NCBI RefSeq assembly: GCF_003814555.1
Contig: NZ_RKQN01000002.1
Location: 744,001-808,000 of the forward strand
Direction of reading: 5' to 3'
Length of the DNA stretch: 64,000 bases
Source: Vulcaniibacterium tengchongense
Lineage (GTDB): Bacteria; Pseudomonadota; Gammaproteobacteria; Xanthomonadales; Xanthomonadaceae
Part shown: piece by piece, positions 38,506 to 47,780 of the stretch
Layout of the letters: every line of letters starts with the position of its first letter
Position numbering within the stretch: the first letter of the stretch is position 1
Position numbers and translations under genes: made by a program
Notes under the pieces: generated by a model
Database searches by the model: none
The model's input: the letters and a program-made list of their open reading frames with translations, nothing else
Told to the model about the DNA's origin: nothing

Positions 38506-39742
38506 ATGAGCCCCGCCCCCGCGCGCGACGGCCGCCACGACTTCGACTTCCTCCACGGCCGTTGGCGCGTCCGCAACGAGCGCCTGCGCGAACGCCCCGC
38601 CGGCGGCGGCGGCTGGGAGGTGTTCGCCGCCGACCAGGAGTGCCGGCCGCTGCCCGGGGGCCTCGGCAACATCGACGACTTCGTCGGCGAAGGGGTCCGC
38701 CCCCGCCGCCGCCAACGCGTCCTCGGCCTGGCGCTGCGCCGGTACCCGCCGCGACTGCGGCGGTGGGGCCTCTACCGGGCCGGCAACCACGACGGCGCGC
38801 TCGACGCGCCGAGGGCGGGCGGCTTCGACCAGGACGGCGTCGGCACCTTCCCTGGCCGGCTCGCCCACGCCGGCCGGCCGGTGCCGGCGCGCTGCGTCTG
38901 GCAGCGGCTCGGCGCGCACGCGGCGCACTGGCGGCAGGCGTTCTCGGCCGACGAAGGCCGCCCCCGGGAGACCTACTGGCGCATGTGGCTGCGCCGCATC
39001 GACGCCGCCGGGCGCCTGCGCCACGAGGACGGCGTGATCGAACTGCGCCGCGACGCGCTGCGCCCGGGCCGGCGCGAGGCGCTGGTCCACCTCTTCCAGC
39101 GCGGGTTGGTCGAGCCGCAGGAGGCGGTCGGCATGCACGGGATCGGCCCGTTCCGCGATCTCGACGATCCCGACCGCTTCGTCTGGCTGCGCGGCTTTCC
39201 CGACATGGCCGCGCGCGATCTCGCTGGGCGGCTCCTGCGCCGGACCGGCCTGGCGCGCGCACCGCGACGCGGCCAACGCGACCGTGGCCGACAGCGACAA
39301 CGTGCTGCTGCGCCCGGCGCGGCCGGGCGCGGGCCTGGCGCCGCAACCGCCGCGGGCGCGGCCGGGGGAGCGGGCATAGGCCGCGGGCCTGATCGAAGCC
39401 GGCATCTGCCTGCTCGACGCGCCCGCCGAGCAGGGCTTCCTGGCACGCTTCGAGCGCGAGCTGGCGCCGCGGCTGCGCGCCGCCGGCGCCGAGCTGCTGG
39501 CGACCTACGTCAGCGAGACGGGCGAGAACGGCTTCCCGCGCCTGCCGGTGCGCGAGAACGAACCGGCGCTGGTGTGGCTGACGCGGTTCGCCGACGTCGC
39601 CGCGCACCATCGCTACGAAGCCGCGCTGGTCGCCGACGCGGCCTGGCGCGACACGGTGGCCGACGCGCTGCGGCACGGGTTGCGGCAGCCGCCGCAACGG
39701 CTGCGGCTGGCGCCGACCGCGCGCTCCGAGTCGCGCGGATGA
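38506..39742 (+). pseudogene. Broken DUF1579-like/NIPSNAP-family gene
   Basis: The first frame (from the ATG at 38506) encodes DFDFLHGRWRVRNERL, then GGFDQDGVGTF and WQRLGAHAAHWRQAFS, resembling a DUF1579-like domain, and continues into a NIPSNAP segment (GIGPFRDLDDPDRFVWLRGF). Near 39215-39240 homology moves to the next frame (AGPAWRAHRDAANATVADSD), so a frameshift is present. That frame is cut by a TAG at 39377-39379 and then resumes as AGLIEAGICLLDAP and on to the TGA at 39740. Restored, the protein would have about 410 residues. One frameshift plus one nonsense codon make it a pseudogene unless these are assembly errors. Confidence 0.8.
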
Positions 39743-39803
39743 GCCCGTCGCCGCGGCGCAAGCGGCGGATTGAGCGGTGCCGGCGCGCGGGCGATCATGG
39801 CGC

Positions 39804-40481
39804 ATGCGCCGCGCCGACCGCCTGTTCCTGCTGATCCATGCCCTGCGTGGCCGCCGTTCCGCGATCACCGCGCACAGCCTGGCGCAGACGCTGGGGGTGT
39901 CGTTGCGCACCGTGTACCGCGACGTCGCCGACCTGCAGCGTTCGGGCGTGCCGATCGAGGGCGAGGCCGGGGTCGGCTACCTGCTGCGCAAGGGCTCGGA
40001 CATCCCGCCGCTGATGTTCACGCCCGACGAGCTCGAAGCCCTGGTGGTCGGCACGCGCTTCGTGCGCGCGTTCGGCGGGGTGCGGCTCGGGCGCGAGGCG
40101 GCCGCGGCGCTGCTCAAGATCGAGGCGGTGCTGCCGCCGGAGCTGCGCGAGCGCAGCCAGCGCACGCGGATCTTCGCGCCGGAGGTGCGGCGGCTGGAGA
40201 ACAGCGGGCTGATCGACGACCTGCACGCGGCGATCAACCACCGCACGGTGCTGCGCCTGCGCTACCGCGACAACGACGCGCGTTCGAGCGAGCGCGAGAT
40301 CGAGCCGCTGTGCCTGGCGTTCTGGGGCGGGGTATGGACGCTCGGCGCCTGGTGCCGGCTGCGCGCGGACTTCCGCAACTTCCGCCCCGACCGCATCCTC
40401 GAGTACCTGCCCACCGGCGAGGTCTTCGCCGAAAGCCGCGAGCGCGGCCTGGAGGCCTACCTGCGCGCCTGCGCCGAGTAG
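39804..40481 (+). CDS. YafY-like HTH transcriptional regulator (WYL family)
   Basis: A 225-residue regulator. The N-terminal HTH_11-type helix-turn-helix (about residues 1-60) shows RRADRLFLLIHALRGRR and QTLGVSLRTVYRDVADLQRSGVPIEGEAGVGY. The C-terminal half is a WYL-type ligand-binding domain (HRTVLRLRYRDND, then CLAFWGGVWTLGAWCRLRADFRNFRPDRI). The ATG at 39804 fits the family start MRRADRLF. It lies 62 bases after the broken NIPSNAP gene; such regulators often sit beside NIPSNAP genes, so it may have controlled that gene. Confidence 0.88.
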   Translation: MRRADRLFLLIHALRGRRSAITAHSLAQTLGVSLRTVYRDVADLQRSGVPIEGEAGVGYLLRKGSDIPPLMFTPDELEALVVGTRFVRAFGGVRLGREAAAALLKIEAVLPPELRERSQRTRIFAPEVRRLENSGLIDDLHAAINHRTVLRLRYRDNDARSSEREIEPLCLAFWGGVWTLGAWCRLRADFRNFRPDRILEYLPTGEVFAESRERGLEAYLRACAE

Positions 40482-40554
40482 CGCCGGCCTGCGCCAGGCC
40501 CGGCGCAGGGCGCGCCGGCGGCGGGACGGCGCTTTGGCCGCTGACTCGCGCGGC

Positions 40555-40600
40555 GCACGACCGCCATCCCCGCGGAAGCGGGAACCCGGGCCGCGAAGGG
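40555..40600. repeat. REP-like imperfect palindrome
   Basis: The sequence CCATCCCCGCGGAAGCGGGAAC contains the CCCGC-GAA-GCGGG core of the short palindromic repeats common between genes in Xanthomonadaceae. A related degenerate version lies near 33340-33375. No coding signal is seen in the surrounding 250-base gap. Confidence 0.4.
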
Positions 40601-40732
40601 CCGGCAAGGGCGGCGGCTCGGATCCTTCCCCGGATTGCGGCGGCGACGGCGAGCGGCGCGCGTGCAAGGCAGCGCGCGCGTTCGCGCGCTCCGCGGCCGG
40701 GAACGAACCCCGGCCGCGGAGCGGCGCCACGC

Positions 40733-41368
40733 TCAGATCACCCGCAGCGTGATCGCCTTCAGCACCGCGCGGGTGCGGTCGCGGGTGTCGAGCTTGTCGA
40801 GGATGGTGGAGACGTAGTTCTTCACCGTGCCCTCGGCGAGGAACATCGCCCGCGCGATCTCCTTGTTGGAGTAGCCGCCGGCGAGCAGGCGCAGGATCGC
40901 GACCTCGCGCTCGCTGAAGCGTTCGCGCGGGGCGTCGGCGGCGTGGTAGCGGTAGCGCGCGCGCACCGGCTCGGTGCTGACCGGCTGCAGCAGGGTCTCG
41001 CCGGCGGCGAGGCGCGCGATCGCTTCGCGCAGGTCCTCCGGCGCGGCGTCCTTGAGCAGGAACCCCTGCGCGCCGGCCTCGGCCGCCTGCAGCGGCAGCT
41101 CGCTCTCGTCGAAGGTGGTCAGCAGCAGCACCGGCGTCGCGTCGCCGCGCTCGCGCAGCGCGCGCAGCGCGGCCAGGCCGTCCATGCCGGGCATGCGCAC
41201 GTCGCTGAGGATCACCTGCACCGGGGTCTGCGCCAGCCGCGCGAGCAGCTGCGCGCCGTCCTCGGCCTCGAACGCGATCCCGATGCCGCCGCGTTCCAGC
41301 AGCGCGCGCAGCCCGGCGCGGACCAGGGCCTGGTCGTCGGCCAGGGCGATGCGGATCGGCGCGCTCAT
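40733..41368 (-). CDS. NarL/FixJ-family response regulator
   Basis: A 211-residue regulator: receiver domain with ALADDQALVRAGL, phospho-acceptor Asp56 (VILSDVRMPGMDG), TT switch and LLKDAAPEDL, followed by a LuxR-type HTH (about 148-205; FSEREVAILRLLAGGYSNKEI, GTVKNYVSTILDKLDTRDR). Its ATG overlaps the stop of the upstream kinase gene (ATGA). The pair resembles DesK/DesR and other NarL-type systems. Targets are unknown. Confidence 0.94.
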   Translation of the reverse strand: MSAPIRIALADDQALVRAGLRALLERGGIGIAFEAEDGAQLLARLAQTPVQVILSDVRMPGMDGLAALRALRERGDATPVLLLTTFDESELPLQAAEAGAQGFLLKDAAPEDLREAIARLAAGETLLQPVSTEPVRARYRYHAADAPRERFSEREVAILRLLAGGYSNKEIARAMFLAEGTVKNYVSTILDKLDTRDRTRAVLKAITLRVI

Positions 41369-42465
41369 GCCGGCAGACTCGCTTCGATCCGCAGCGCGCC
41401 GGCCGGCGAGCGTTCCAGCCGCAGTTCGCCGCCGTGCGCGGCGATGCGCTCGCGCATCCCGGCCAGGCCGTTACCCTCGCGCAGCGCGGCCGGGCAGCGG
41501 CCGTCGTCCTCGACGCGGATGCGCAGCGCCGCGCCTTCGCGCGCGACCGTCACCCACAGCTGCGCGGCGCCGGCATGGCGGGCGCTGTTGGTCAGCGCTT
41601 CCTGCACCAGCCGCAGGAGGGTCTCGGCGGTGTCCGGATCGGCCACGCGGACGTCCTCGGCGATCCGCAGCCGCAGCGCCGGCCGCGGCAGCGGCGCGGC
41701 GAGGGCGCGCAGCGCGGTGCCCAGGTCGAGGCCGCGCTCGTCGCGCAGCGCCTGCACCACGCCGCGGAGATCGCCGAGCAGTTCGCCGGCCAGGCGCTCG
41801 GCGACGTCGAGCTCGGCGTGCCCGGCCAGCCGCGGGTCGGCGGCGAGCGCGCGCAGGTTCAGGGTCAGCGCGGTCAGCTTGTGCCCGGCGACGTCGTGCA
41901 GCTCGCGCGCCATCCGCAGGCGCTCGCTGTCGCGCGCGCTGTCGGCCAGCAGCGCGCGGGTGGCGAGCAGGTCGGCGTTGACCCGGGCCAAGCGGTCGCG
42001 CGCCTGCTCGGCGCTGCGCGCGTAGTAGGTCGTCAGCGCGGCGAAGGCCTGGAAGCCCAGGTACAGCATCAGTTGCAGCTCCGGCCGCGCGTGCCCGCTG
42101 AGCGCCAGCACCAGGTAGACCCCGGCATCCATCAGCGCCGCCAGCAGCAGCACGGTGCGCGGCCGGTAGTCCATCGCCAGCTCGGCGATCAGCACCACCG
42201 TCAGGATCGGCGCGATGCCGGTGCGCGCGGCCATCGCGATCAGCACGAACGCGCAGCCCGCCTGCAGCAGGTACAGCGCGGCGCGGGCGAGCGGGCGGTG
42301 CGGCACCAGGTCGAGCGCGAGCAGCGCGGCGAGGAACACGCCCAGCAGCGTCCACGCCGGCGCCATCGACCCCGCCAGGTCGTAGCGCAGGCCCAGGCCG
42401 ACCGCGGCGACGGTGATCGCGGCGGCCAGGTTCATCGGTTTCAGCAGTTCGCGCAGCCGGCCCAT
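41365..42465 (-). CDS. DesK-type sensor histidine kinase
   Basis: A 366-residue kinase of the HisKA_3 group. Residues about 13-150 contain five or six membrane segments and serve as the sensor. The phospho-acceptor His190 is in MARELHDVAGHKLTAL, typical of NarL-partner kinases. The ATPase domain has LLRLVQEALTNSARHAGA and VEDDGRCPAALREGNGLAGMRERI. The ATG at 42465 is preferred, since the upstream frame is antisense to other genes. It is coupled to the following regulator. The membrane-embedded sensor suggests a membrane or lipid cue, as for DesK, but this is inference. Confidence 0.92.
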   Translation of the reverse strand: MGRLRELLKPMNLAAAITVAAVGLGLRYDLAGSMAPAWTLLGVFLAALLALDLVPHRPLARAALYLLQAGCAFVLIAMAARTGIAPILTVVLIAELAMDYRPRTVLLLAALMDAGVYLVLALSGHARPELQLMLYLGFQAFAALTTYYARSAEQARDRLARVNADLLATRALLADSARDSERLRMARELHDVAGHKLTALTLNLRALAADPRLAGHAELDVAERLAGELLGDLRGVVQALRDERGLDLGTALRALAAPLPRPALRLRIAEDVRVADPDTAETLLRLVQEALTNSARHAGAAQLWVTVAREGAALRIRVEDDGRCPAALREGNGLAGMRERIAAHGGELRLERSPAGALRIEASLPA

Positions 42466-42612
42466 GGCGCCATGCTGCGCCGCGGGGCCGGAGCCGGGCA
42501 ATGCCGTCCATGCCGAAAGTGACTTCCGGCACCGCCAGGCGATGACCGCCGGCTCCTGCGGCGCGCGGCGCCCCGGCGGAGACTGCAGGCGCACCCGACC
42601 GGGAGATCTGCC

Positions 42613-43032
42613 ATGAACCGCCTCGCCGCCCTCGCCTCCGTCCTGCTCGCCGCCGCGGCCGCCGACGCCGCCGCGGCCGACCTCACCGTGCACCTGCGCG
42701 GCGTCCGCCGGCCCGCGGGCACGGTGCGCCTGCTGCTGGTGGACAGCCCGGCCGGCTGGGCCAACGCCGCCGCGCCGGTCGCCGCGCGCGCGGTACCCGC
42801 CGACGGCGAACCGGTGACGGTCGTCTTCACCGGCCTGAAGCCGGGCGCCTACGCGCTGATGGCGATGCACGACGAGGACGACGACGGCCGGCTCGACACC
42901 AACCTGGCCGGCCTGCCCACCGAGGGCTACGGCTTCAGCAACGACCCGCCGAGCCAGGGCAAGCCGGCGTTCGAGCAGGCCCGCTTCGAGCTGGGCGAGG
43001 CCGGCGCCGGAATCGACATCTCCCTGCGCTGA
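42613..43032 (+). CDS. Secreted DUF2141-family protein
   Basis: A 139-residue protein with a signal peptide (residues 1-21, LAALASVLLAAAAADAAAAD) and a beta-rich DUF2141 domain: LTVHLRGVRRPAGTVRLLLV, TVVFTGLKPGAYALMAMHDEDDDGRLDTN and LPTEGYGFSNDP. The acidic DEDDDGRLD segment resembles a calcium-binding loop. GGGAGA precedes the ATG at good spacing. It lies 11 bases before the carotenoid-oxygenase gene and is almost certainly co-transcribed with it. No precise function is known for the family. Confidence 0.87.
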   Translation: MNRLAALASVLLAAAAADAAAADLTVHLRGVRRPAGTVRLLLVDSPAGWANAAAPVAARAVPADGEPVTVVFTGLKPGAYALMAMHDEDDDGRLDTNLAGLPTEGYGFSNDPPSQGKPAFEQARFELGEAGAGIDISLR

Positions 43033-43043
43033 GGGCCGCCGCC

Positions 43044-44561
43044 ATGACCGCTGCCTCGAATTCCCGTTCGCGCCGCCGCTTCCTGCAGGGCCTGCTGGCC
43101 GGTGCGGCCGCCGCGGCGCTGGCGCCCGCGCGCCGGGCGTTCGCCGGCGATCCGGCCGAGTTCGCCGCCGGCCTGGCCGAGCGCCCGTGGCTGGCCGGCT
43201 GGAAGAGCGTCGCCGCCGAGGCGTTGGGCCCCGCCGCCGCCGAGCGGCGCGGCCGCCTGCCCGAAGGCCTGGCCGGCACGCTGTACCGCAACGGCCCGGC
43301 CTGGACCGAGCGTGCCGGCTTCCGCTACGAGCACTGGTTCGACGGCGACGGCATGGTCCACGCCTGGCGCCTCGGCCAGGGCCAGGTGCGCCATCGCGCG
43401 CGCATGGTGGCGACGCCGAAGTTCCGCCGCGAGCAGGCGGCCGGCCGCTTCCTGCTGCCGGCCGCCGGCACCACGGTGCCGGGCGCGCGGCCGGGCCGCA
43501 ACAACGACGACGGCAACACCGCGAACACGGCGGTGACGACGATCGGCGGCCGCCTGTTCGCGCTGTGGGAAGGCGGCTCGGCGTTCGAGCTCGATCCGGA
43601 CTCGCTGGATACGCTCGGCCCGGTGACCTGGCGCCCGGACCTGGCCGCGCTGCCGTTCTCCGCGCATCCGCTGCGCGAGCGCGACGGCACGCTGTGGAAC
43701 TTCGGCGCGACCATGCTGATGGGCGGCGGCGGCCTGCTGCTGTGGCGGATCGGCGCCGACGGCGCGCTGCGCGGGGCGCACGTGCTGGACGTGCCCGAGC
43801 CCGGCTACCTGCACAGCTTCGCGATGACCGAGCGGCACCTGGTGTTCGTGCTGATGCCGTTCCGCTTCGAGGGCGCGGGCGCGTTCTTCCAGCGGCTGCG
43901 CTTCGCGCCCGATCGTCCCTGCCGCGTGGCCGTGGTGGCCAAGGCCGAGCCGGAGCGCGCGCGCTGGTTCGAGGCCGACTTCGCCGCGGTCTACCACTTC
44001 GGCGACGCCTGCGAGCGTGGCGGCGAGATCGTGGTGCGCGCGGTCCAGCATCCCGATCCCGAGGAGGCGCGCTCGCCGATGCGCGAGGCGATGCGCGGCC
44101 ACGCGCCCGCCGCGAACACCGGTTCGCGCCTGGCCGACCTGCACCTGGACCTGCGCGGGGGCCGCGCGCGCTGGCGGCCGCACGACGCGCCCGACCTGGA
44201 GTTCCCGCTGTTCGACCCGCGCACGCCCGGCGACCGCGGCGCGCGCCTGTACGCGCCGGTCCGCATGGACGCGCGGGCGCCGTACTTCGACGCGGTGGCG
44301 ATGCTCGACCCCGCCCGCGGCCGGCGGCAGGTGCACCGCTACGGCGCCGGCGTGCTGGCCGAGGAGCACGTGTTCGTGCCGCGCCCGGGCAGCACGCGCG
44401 CGGACGACGGCTGGCTGGTCGGCACCTTGCTCGATGCGAGGCGCGGCCGCAGCGGCCTGGCCGTGCTCGATGCGCGGCGGGTCGACGCCGGCCCGCTGCT
44501 GGAAGCCTGGCTGCCGTACGCGTTCCCGCTCGGCTTCCACGGCCATTTCGCCGCGGCCTGA
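43044..44561 (+). CDS. Carotenoid oxygenase family protein with Tat signal
   Basis: A 505-residue homologue of non-haem iron carotenoid/lignostilbene cleavage oxygenases. The twin-arginine motif SRRRFLQG (about 9-16) and hydrophobic region to residue 35 suggest folded export to the periplasm. The family start block EGLAGTLYRNGPAW and the HWFDGDGMVHAW segment are clear. The four iron-ligand histidines appear to be His208 (SAHPL), His257 (YLHSF), His318 (VYHFGD) and His499 (GFHGHF). Substrate may be a carotenoid or an aromatic stilbene; periplasmic location is unusual for the family. It follows a DUF2141 gene at 11 bases. Confidence 0.88.
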   Translation: MTAASNSRSRRRFLQGLLAGAAAAALAPARRAFAGDPAEFAAGLAERPWLAGWKSVAAEALGPAAAERRGRLPEGLAGTLYRNGPAWTERAGFRYEHWFDGDGMVHAWRLGQGQVRHRARMVATPKFRREQAAGRFLLPAAGTTVPGARPGRNNDDGNTANTAVTTIGGRLFALWEGGSAFELDPDSLDTLGPVTWRPDLAALPFSAHPLRERDGTLWNFGATMLMGGGGLLLWRIGADGALRGAHVLDVPEPGYLHSFAMTERHLVFVLMPFRFEGAGAFFQRLRFAPDRPCRVAVVAKAEPERARWFEADFAAVYHFGDACERGGEIVVRAVQHPDPEEARSPMREAMRGHAPAANTGSRLADLHLDLRGGRARWRPHDAPDLEFPLFDPRTPGDRGARLYAPVRMDARAPYFDAVAMLDPARGRRQVHRYGAGVLAEEHVFVPRPGSTRADDGWLVGTLLDARRGRSGLAVLDARRVDAGPLLEAWLPYAFPLGFHGHFAAA

Positions 44562-44634
44562 CCGCGGCCGGCCGCGGTCGCCCGCGCGCGCGCAAGCCCG
44601 GCCGCTTGCGCCGCGGCCCGGGCCCGCCCCGCGC

Positions 44635-46215
44635 TCACTGCAGCAACGTCACCCGGGCGCTGCGTTGCGCCGCCGCGCCTTCGCGCGCGCCCAGCGCCCG
44701 CGCGCTCGCCGCGTCCGCGCCGGCCGCTTCCGCCACGGCGACGCCGCGCTCGCGCAGCCAGGCGGCGACCGCCTCGGCGCGCTCGCGCGCGAGGCGGGCG
44801 TCGCTGCCGGCATAGCCCTCGACCCGGACCGGGCCCGCGTCCCAGCGCGCCAGCGCCCAGGCGATGTCCTGCAGGCGCGCCTGCGCGGCCTCGTCGAGCT
44901 CGGCGCTGCCGTCGCCGAACGCGACCGCGGGCAAGCCCTGCAGCGCCGGCACCACCGCCACGCGCGGGCCGTCGCCGTCCTGGCGCAGCGCGGCTTCCAG
45001 GCGCCGGGCCGCGGCCACGTCGAGGCCGGCATCGCCGCGCAAGCGCCACAGCGCCTGCTGGCCGTCGTCGAGCACGTCGAAGCTGCCGAACGCGGCGACC
45101 GCGCGCTCGCGCAGCGCCGCCAGCGCCTCGTCGCGCGCGCTGCGCGCCAGCGCGTTCTGCCGCGCCTCGTTCTGCAGCCGCAGCACGCTGTCGCGCAGCT
45201 GCGCCAGGGTGTCCTGCTCGCGCGCCAGCGCATCGTCGTCGGCGGTCACCACTTCGCGCAGGTCGATCGACACCGGCCGGCCGAGCGCGTCCTCCAGCCT
45301 GCGTTCCAGCTGCTGCGCCAGGCCCGGGCGATGCCTGGGCGTGAGCAGCATGGCGTCGACGTGCAGGCGCTCGCCGCCGCGCTCCACGCGCAGCGAGCCG
45401 ACCCGCCCGCCGTCGCGGCCGGCGGCTTCGTCCAGGGTCGTGCGCACGGTGCGCTCCTCCTTGCTGCGCTCGGTGATGTCGCGCAGCGCCAGGCCCAGCG
45501 GGATCGACAGCACCAGGAAACTGCCGACGATCAGCGCGGCCTGCCACGCGGTCTGCTTCGGCGAGTCCCGGTGGCCGAAGCCGTACCACAACGCCATCAC
45601 CGTCACCGACAGCGAGATCGTCAGCAGGTTGGTCATGAACAGGAACGCGGCGCCGCCGGCGATGCCCGGGCTGCCGGTGGCGATGCCGTAGCCGACCACC
45701 GCCAGCGGCGGCATCAGCGCGGTGGCGATGGCCACGCCGACGATGGTCTCGCCCTTCCGGGTGATGGTGGCGTAGGCGCCGGCCAAGCCGGAGAACAGCG
45801 CCACCAGCAGGTCGAACAGGTTCGGCTGGGTACGGGCCAGGATCTCCGGCGTGGCTTCGCGCAGCGGCGAGGCGGCGACGATCAGGATCGAGGTCGCCAG
45901 CGCCAGGCCGATGCCGACCGCGATCGTGGTCAGCGCGCTGCGCAGCGCGCGGAAGTCGAAGGTCGCCAGGGCCATGCCCATCTCGACGATCGGGCCCATC
46001 AGCGGCGAGATCAGCATCGCGCCGATGATCACCGCCGCCGAGTTCTGCAGCAGCCCCAGCAGGGCGATGCCGCAGGCCATCACGCACATGAAGGCGTAGC
46101 GCGGCGCCAGCGCGCCGGACTCCCGCACGTGCCCGAGCACGGCGGCGCGGTCCAGTTCCAGGTTCTTGCGCCGCCATTGTTGCAGCCAGCGCCAGGCGAC
46201 GGCCGGGGTGAGCAT
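44635..46215 (-). CDS. DUF389 membrane protein with C-terminal OmpA-like domain
   Basis: A 526-residue inner-membrane protein. Residues about 35-265 contain six or so membrane segments with the DUF389 motifs FMCVMACGIALLGLLQNSAAVIIGAMLISPLMGPI and ATALMPPLAVVGYGIATG. A long soluble region with a coiled-coil-like stretch (about 355-400) follows, then an OmpA-like domain (FGDGSAELDEAAQARLQDIA, VRVEGYAGSDARLARERAEAVAAWL) at about 435-510. AGGAG lies six bases before the ATG at 46215. The combination suggests a membrane protein that touches peptidoglycan; transport or stress function is unproven. Confidence 0.85.
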   Translation of the reverse strand: MLTPAVAWRWLQQWRRKNLELDRAAVLGHVRESGALAPRYAFMCVMACGIALLGLLQNSAAVIIGAMLISPLMGPIVEMGMALATFDFRALRSALTTIAVGIGLALATSILIVAASPLREATPEILARTQPNLFDLLVALFSGLAGAYATITRKGETIVGVAIATALMPPLAVVGYGIATGSPGIAGGAAFLFMTNLLTISLSVTVMALWYGFGHRDSPKQTAWQAALIVGSFLVLSIPLGLALRDITERSKEERTVRTTLDEAAGRDGGRVGSLRVERGGERLHVDAMLLTPRHRPGLAQQLERRLEDALGRPVSIDLREVVTADDDALAREQDTLAQLRDSVLRLQNEARQNALARSARDEALAALRERAVAAFGSFDVLDDGQQALWRLRGDAGLDVAAARRLEAALRQDGDGPRVAVVPALQGLPAVAFGDGSAELDEAAQARLQDIAWALARWDAGPVRVEGYAGSDARLARERAEAVAAWLRERGVAVAEAAGADAASARALGAREGAAAQRSARVTLLQ

Positions 46216-46379
46216 GGGTGACTCCTTTCGCGGGGCATCCCGGGGCGGGACGAAATGGCGATCCGTTATAGCGGACTTCCGAATCGTTCCAATAGGAGAA
46301 CTACGAAATAACCCGGCCTTTACCCGCCGCCGCCGCCGCCGCGCCAAGGTGCGCGCGACGGCAGAGCGGAGGAGGCGTC

Positions 46380-47780
46380 ATGCGCATCGCGATCATCGGC
46401 GCCGGTTTCAGCGGCAGCGTGCTGGCCATCGAGCTGGCGCGCTCGGCGGGACCGGGGGTGGACATCCTGCTGGTCGGCGAGGCCGACAGCTACGGCCGCG
46501 GCCTCGCCTACGGCCAGGCCCGGCCCGAGCACCTGCTCAACGTGCGCGCGCGCGACCTCGGCGCCACCGCCGACCACCCGGGCGAGTTCGCCGACTGGCT
46601 CAACCTGACCGAGCGCGCGCGCGCCAGCTTCCTGCCGCGGCTGGTCTACGGCGAATACCTGTACTCGCGCCTGCAGGCCGCGGCGCAGCTGAGCCTGGCG
46701 GCGCTGCAGCGGATCGAGCAGGAGGCGGTGGCGCTGGAGCGCGAAGGCCCCGGCTTCCGCATGCACCTGGCCGACGGCCGCGGCTTCGCCTGCGACGCGG
46801 CGGTGCTCGCGGTGGGCGCGCTGCCGCCGCAGCGGCTGGCCGGGATCGGCCCGCGCCTGGCGGTGCATCCGAGCTACCTGGGCTGGCCGTGGCACGAGGG
46901 CGCGATCGACCGCGTGCATCCCGACGCACGGGTGCTGGTCGTCGGCACCGGGCTGACCATGGTCGACGTGGTCGCCACCCTGCAGCGCCGCGGCCACCGC
47001 GGCGGGGTGGTCGCGCTGTCGCGCCACGGCCTGCTGCCGCAGGCGCACCGCGAACTGCCGAGCGCGCCGGTGGCGCTGCCGCCGCACGTGCTGCAGGCGC
47101 TGCAGCGGCACGACCTGCGCGGCCTGGTGCGCGCGCTGCGCACGCTGGCGCCGGTGGTGCCGGACTGGCGCAGCCTGGTCGACGCGCTGCGCCCGCACAC
47201 CCAGGCGTTCTGGCGCGGCCTGCCGCCGGCCGCGCGCGCGCGCTTCCTGCGCCACCTGCGGCCGTACTGGGAGGTGCTGCGGCACCGCCTGGCGCCGGCG
47301 GCGGCGGCGCAGCTGGAGGACTGGTGCGCGCGCGGCCGGTTGCAGGTGCGCGCCGGTCGCCTGGTGCGCGCGCGCCGAGGCGAGGACGGCATCGAGGCGC
47401 TGATCCGCGGGCGCGGCGATGCCCATCTGCGCAGCGAGCGCTACGACGTGCTGATCCGCGCCACCGGCTTCGACACCGACATCGAGCGCACCACCCATCC
47501 GTTGATCGCGCACCTGCGCGACGCCGGCCTGCTGCGCGCCGACCCGCTCGGCCTGGGCGTGCAGGCGACGTCGGAATTCGAGGCGCTGGACCGCCGCGGC
47601 GCGCCGGTGCGCGGGCTGTACTGCCTGGGCCCGCTGCTGCGCGCGCAGCTGTGGGAGATCACCGCGGTGCCGGAACTGCGCGTGGCCGCGCGGCGGCTGG
47701 CGCAGCGCCTGCTGGCGGGCGAGGCGCGCCTGCGGGGCGCGCCCGCGGCCGCGCCGCCGCGGCACGCGAACTTGCCCTAG
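46380..47780 (+). CDS. FAD/NAD(P)-binding protein
   Basis: A 466-residue flavoprotein-like protein. The Rossmann dinucleotide motif GAGFSG is at residues 7-12, followed by the FAD/NAD_binding_9 blocks SYGRGLAYG, HLLNVRARDLGA and ADWLNL. A second Rossmann-type segment VLVVGTGLTMVDVVATLQRRGH lies near 181-202. The ending ELRVAARRLAQRLL is typical of the hydroxyacylglutathione hydrolase-associated/FAD-NAD(P) family found in proteobacteria. GGAGG precedes the ATG. The electron donor and substrate are not known. It is monocistronic. Confidence 0.84.
   Translation: MRIAIIGAGFSGSVLAIELARSAGPGVDILLVGEADSYGRGLAYGQARPEHLLNVRARDLGATADHPGEFADWLNLTERARASFLPRLVYGEYLYSRLQAAAQLSLAALQRIEQEAVALEREGPGFRMHLADGRGFACDAAVLAVGALPPQRLAGIGPRLAVHPSYLGWPWHEGAIDRVHPDARVLVVGTGLTMVDVVATLQRRGHRGGVVALSRHGLLPQAHRELPSAPVALPPHVLQALQRHDLRGLVRALRTLAPVVPDWRSLVDALRPHTQAFWRGLPPAARARFLRHLRPYWEVLRHRLAPAAAAQLEDWCARGRLQVRAGRLVRARRGEDGIEALIRGRGDAHLRSERYDVLIRATGFDTDIERTTHPLIAHLRDAGLLRADPLGLGVQATSEFEALDRRGAPVRGLYCLGPLLRAQLWEITAVPELRVAARRLAQRLLAGEARLRGAPAAAPPRHANLP

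Noticed and set aside
36879-38509. Alternative rightward frame covering the QseC-like kinase
   Set aside because: It is a shifted-frame shadow; only the frame from GTG 36879 has H-, N- and G-boxes.
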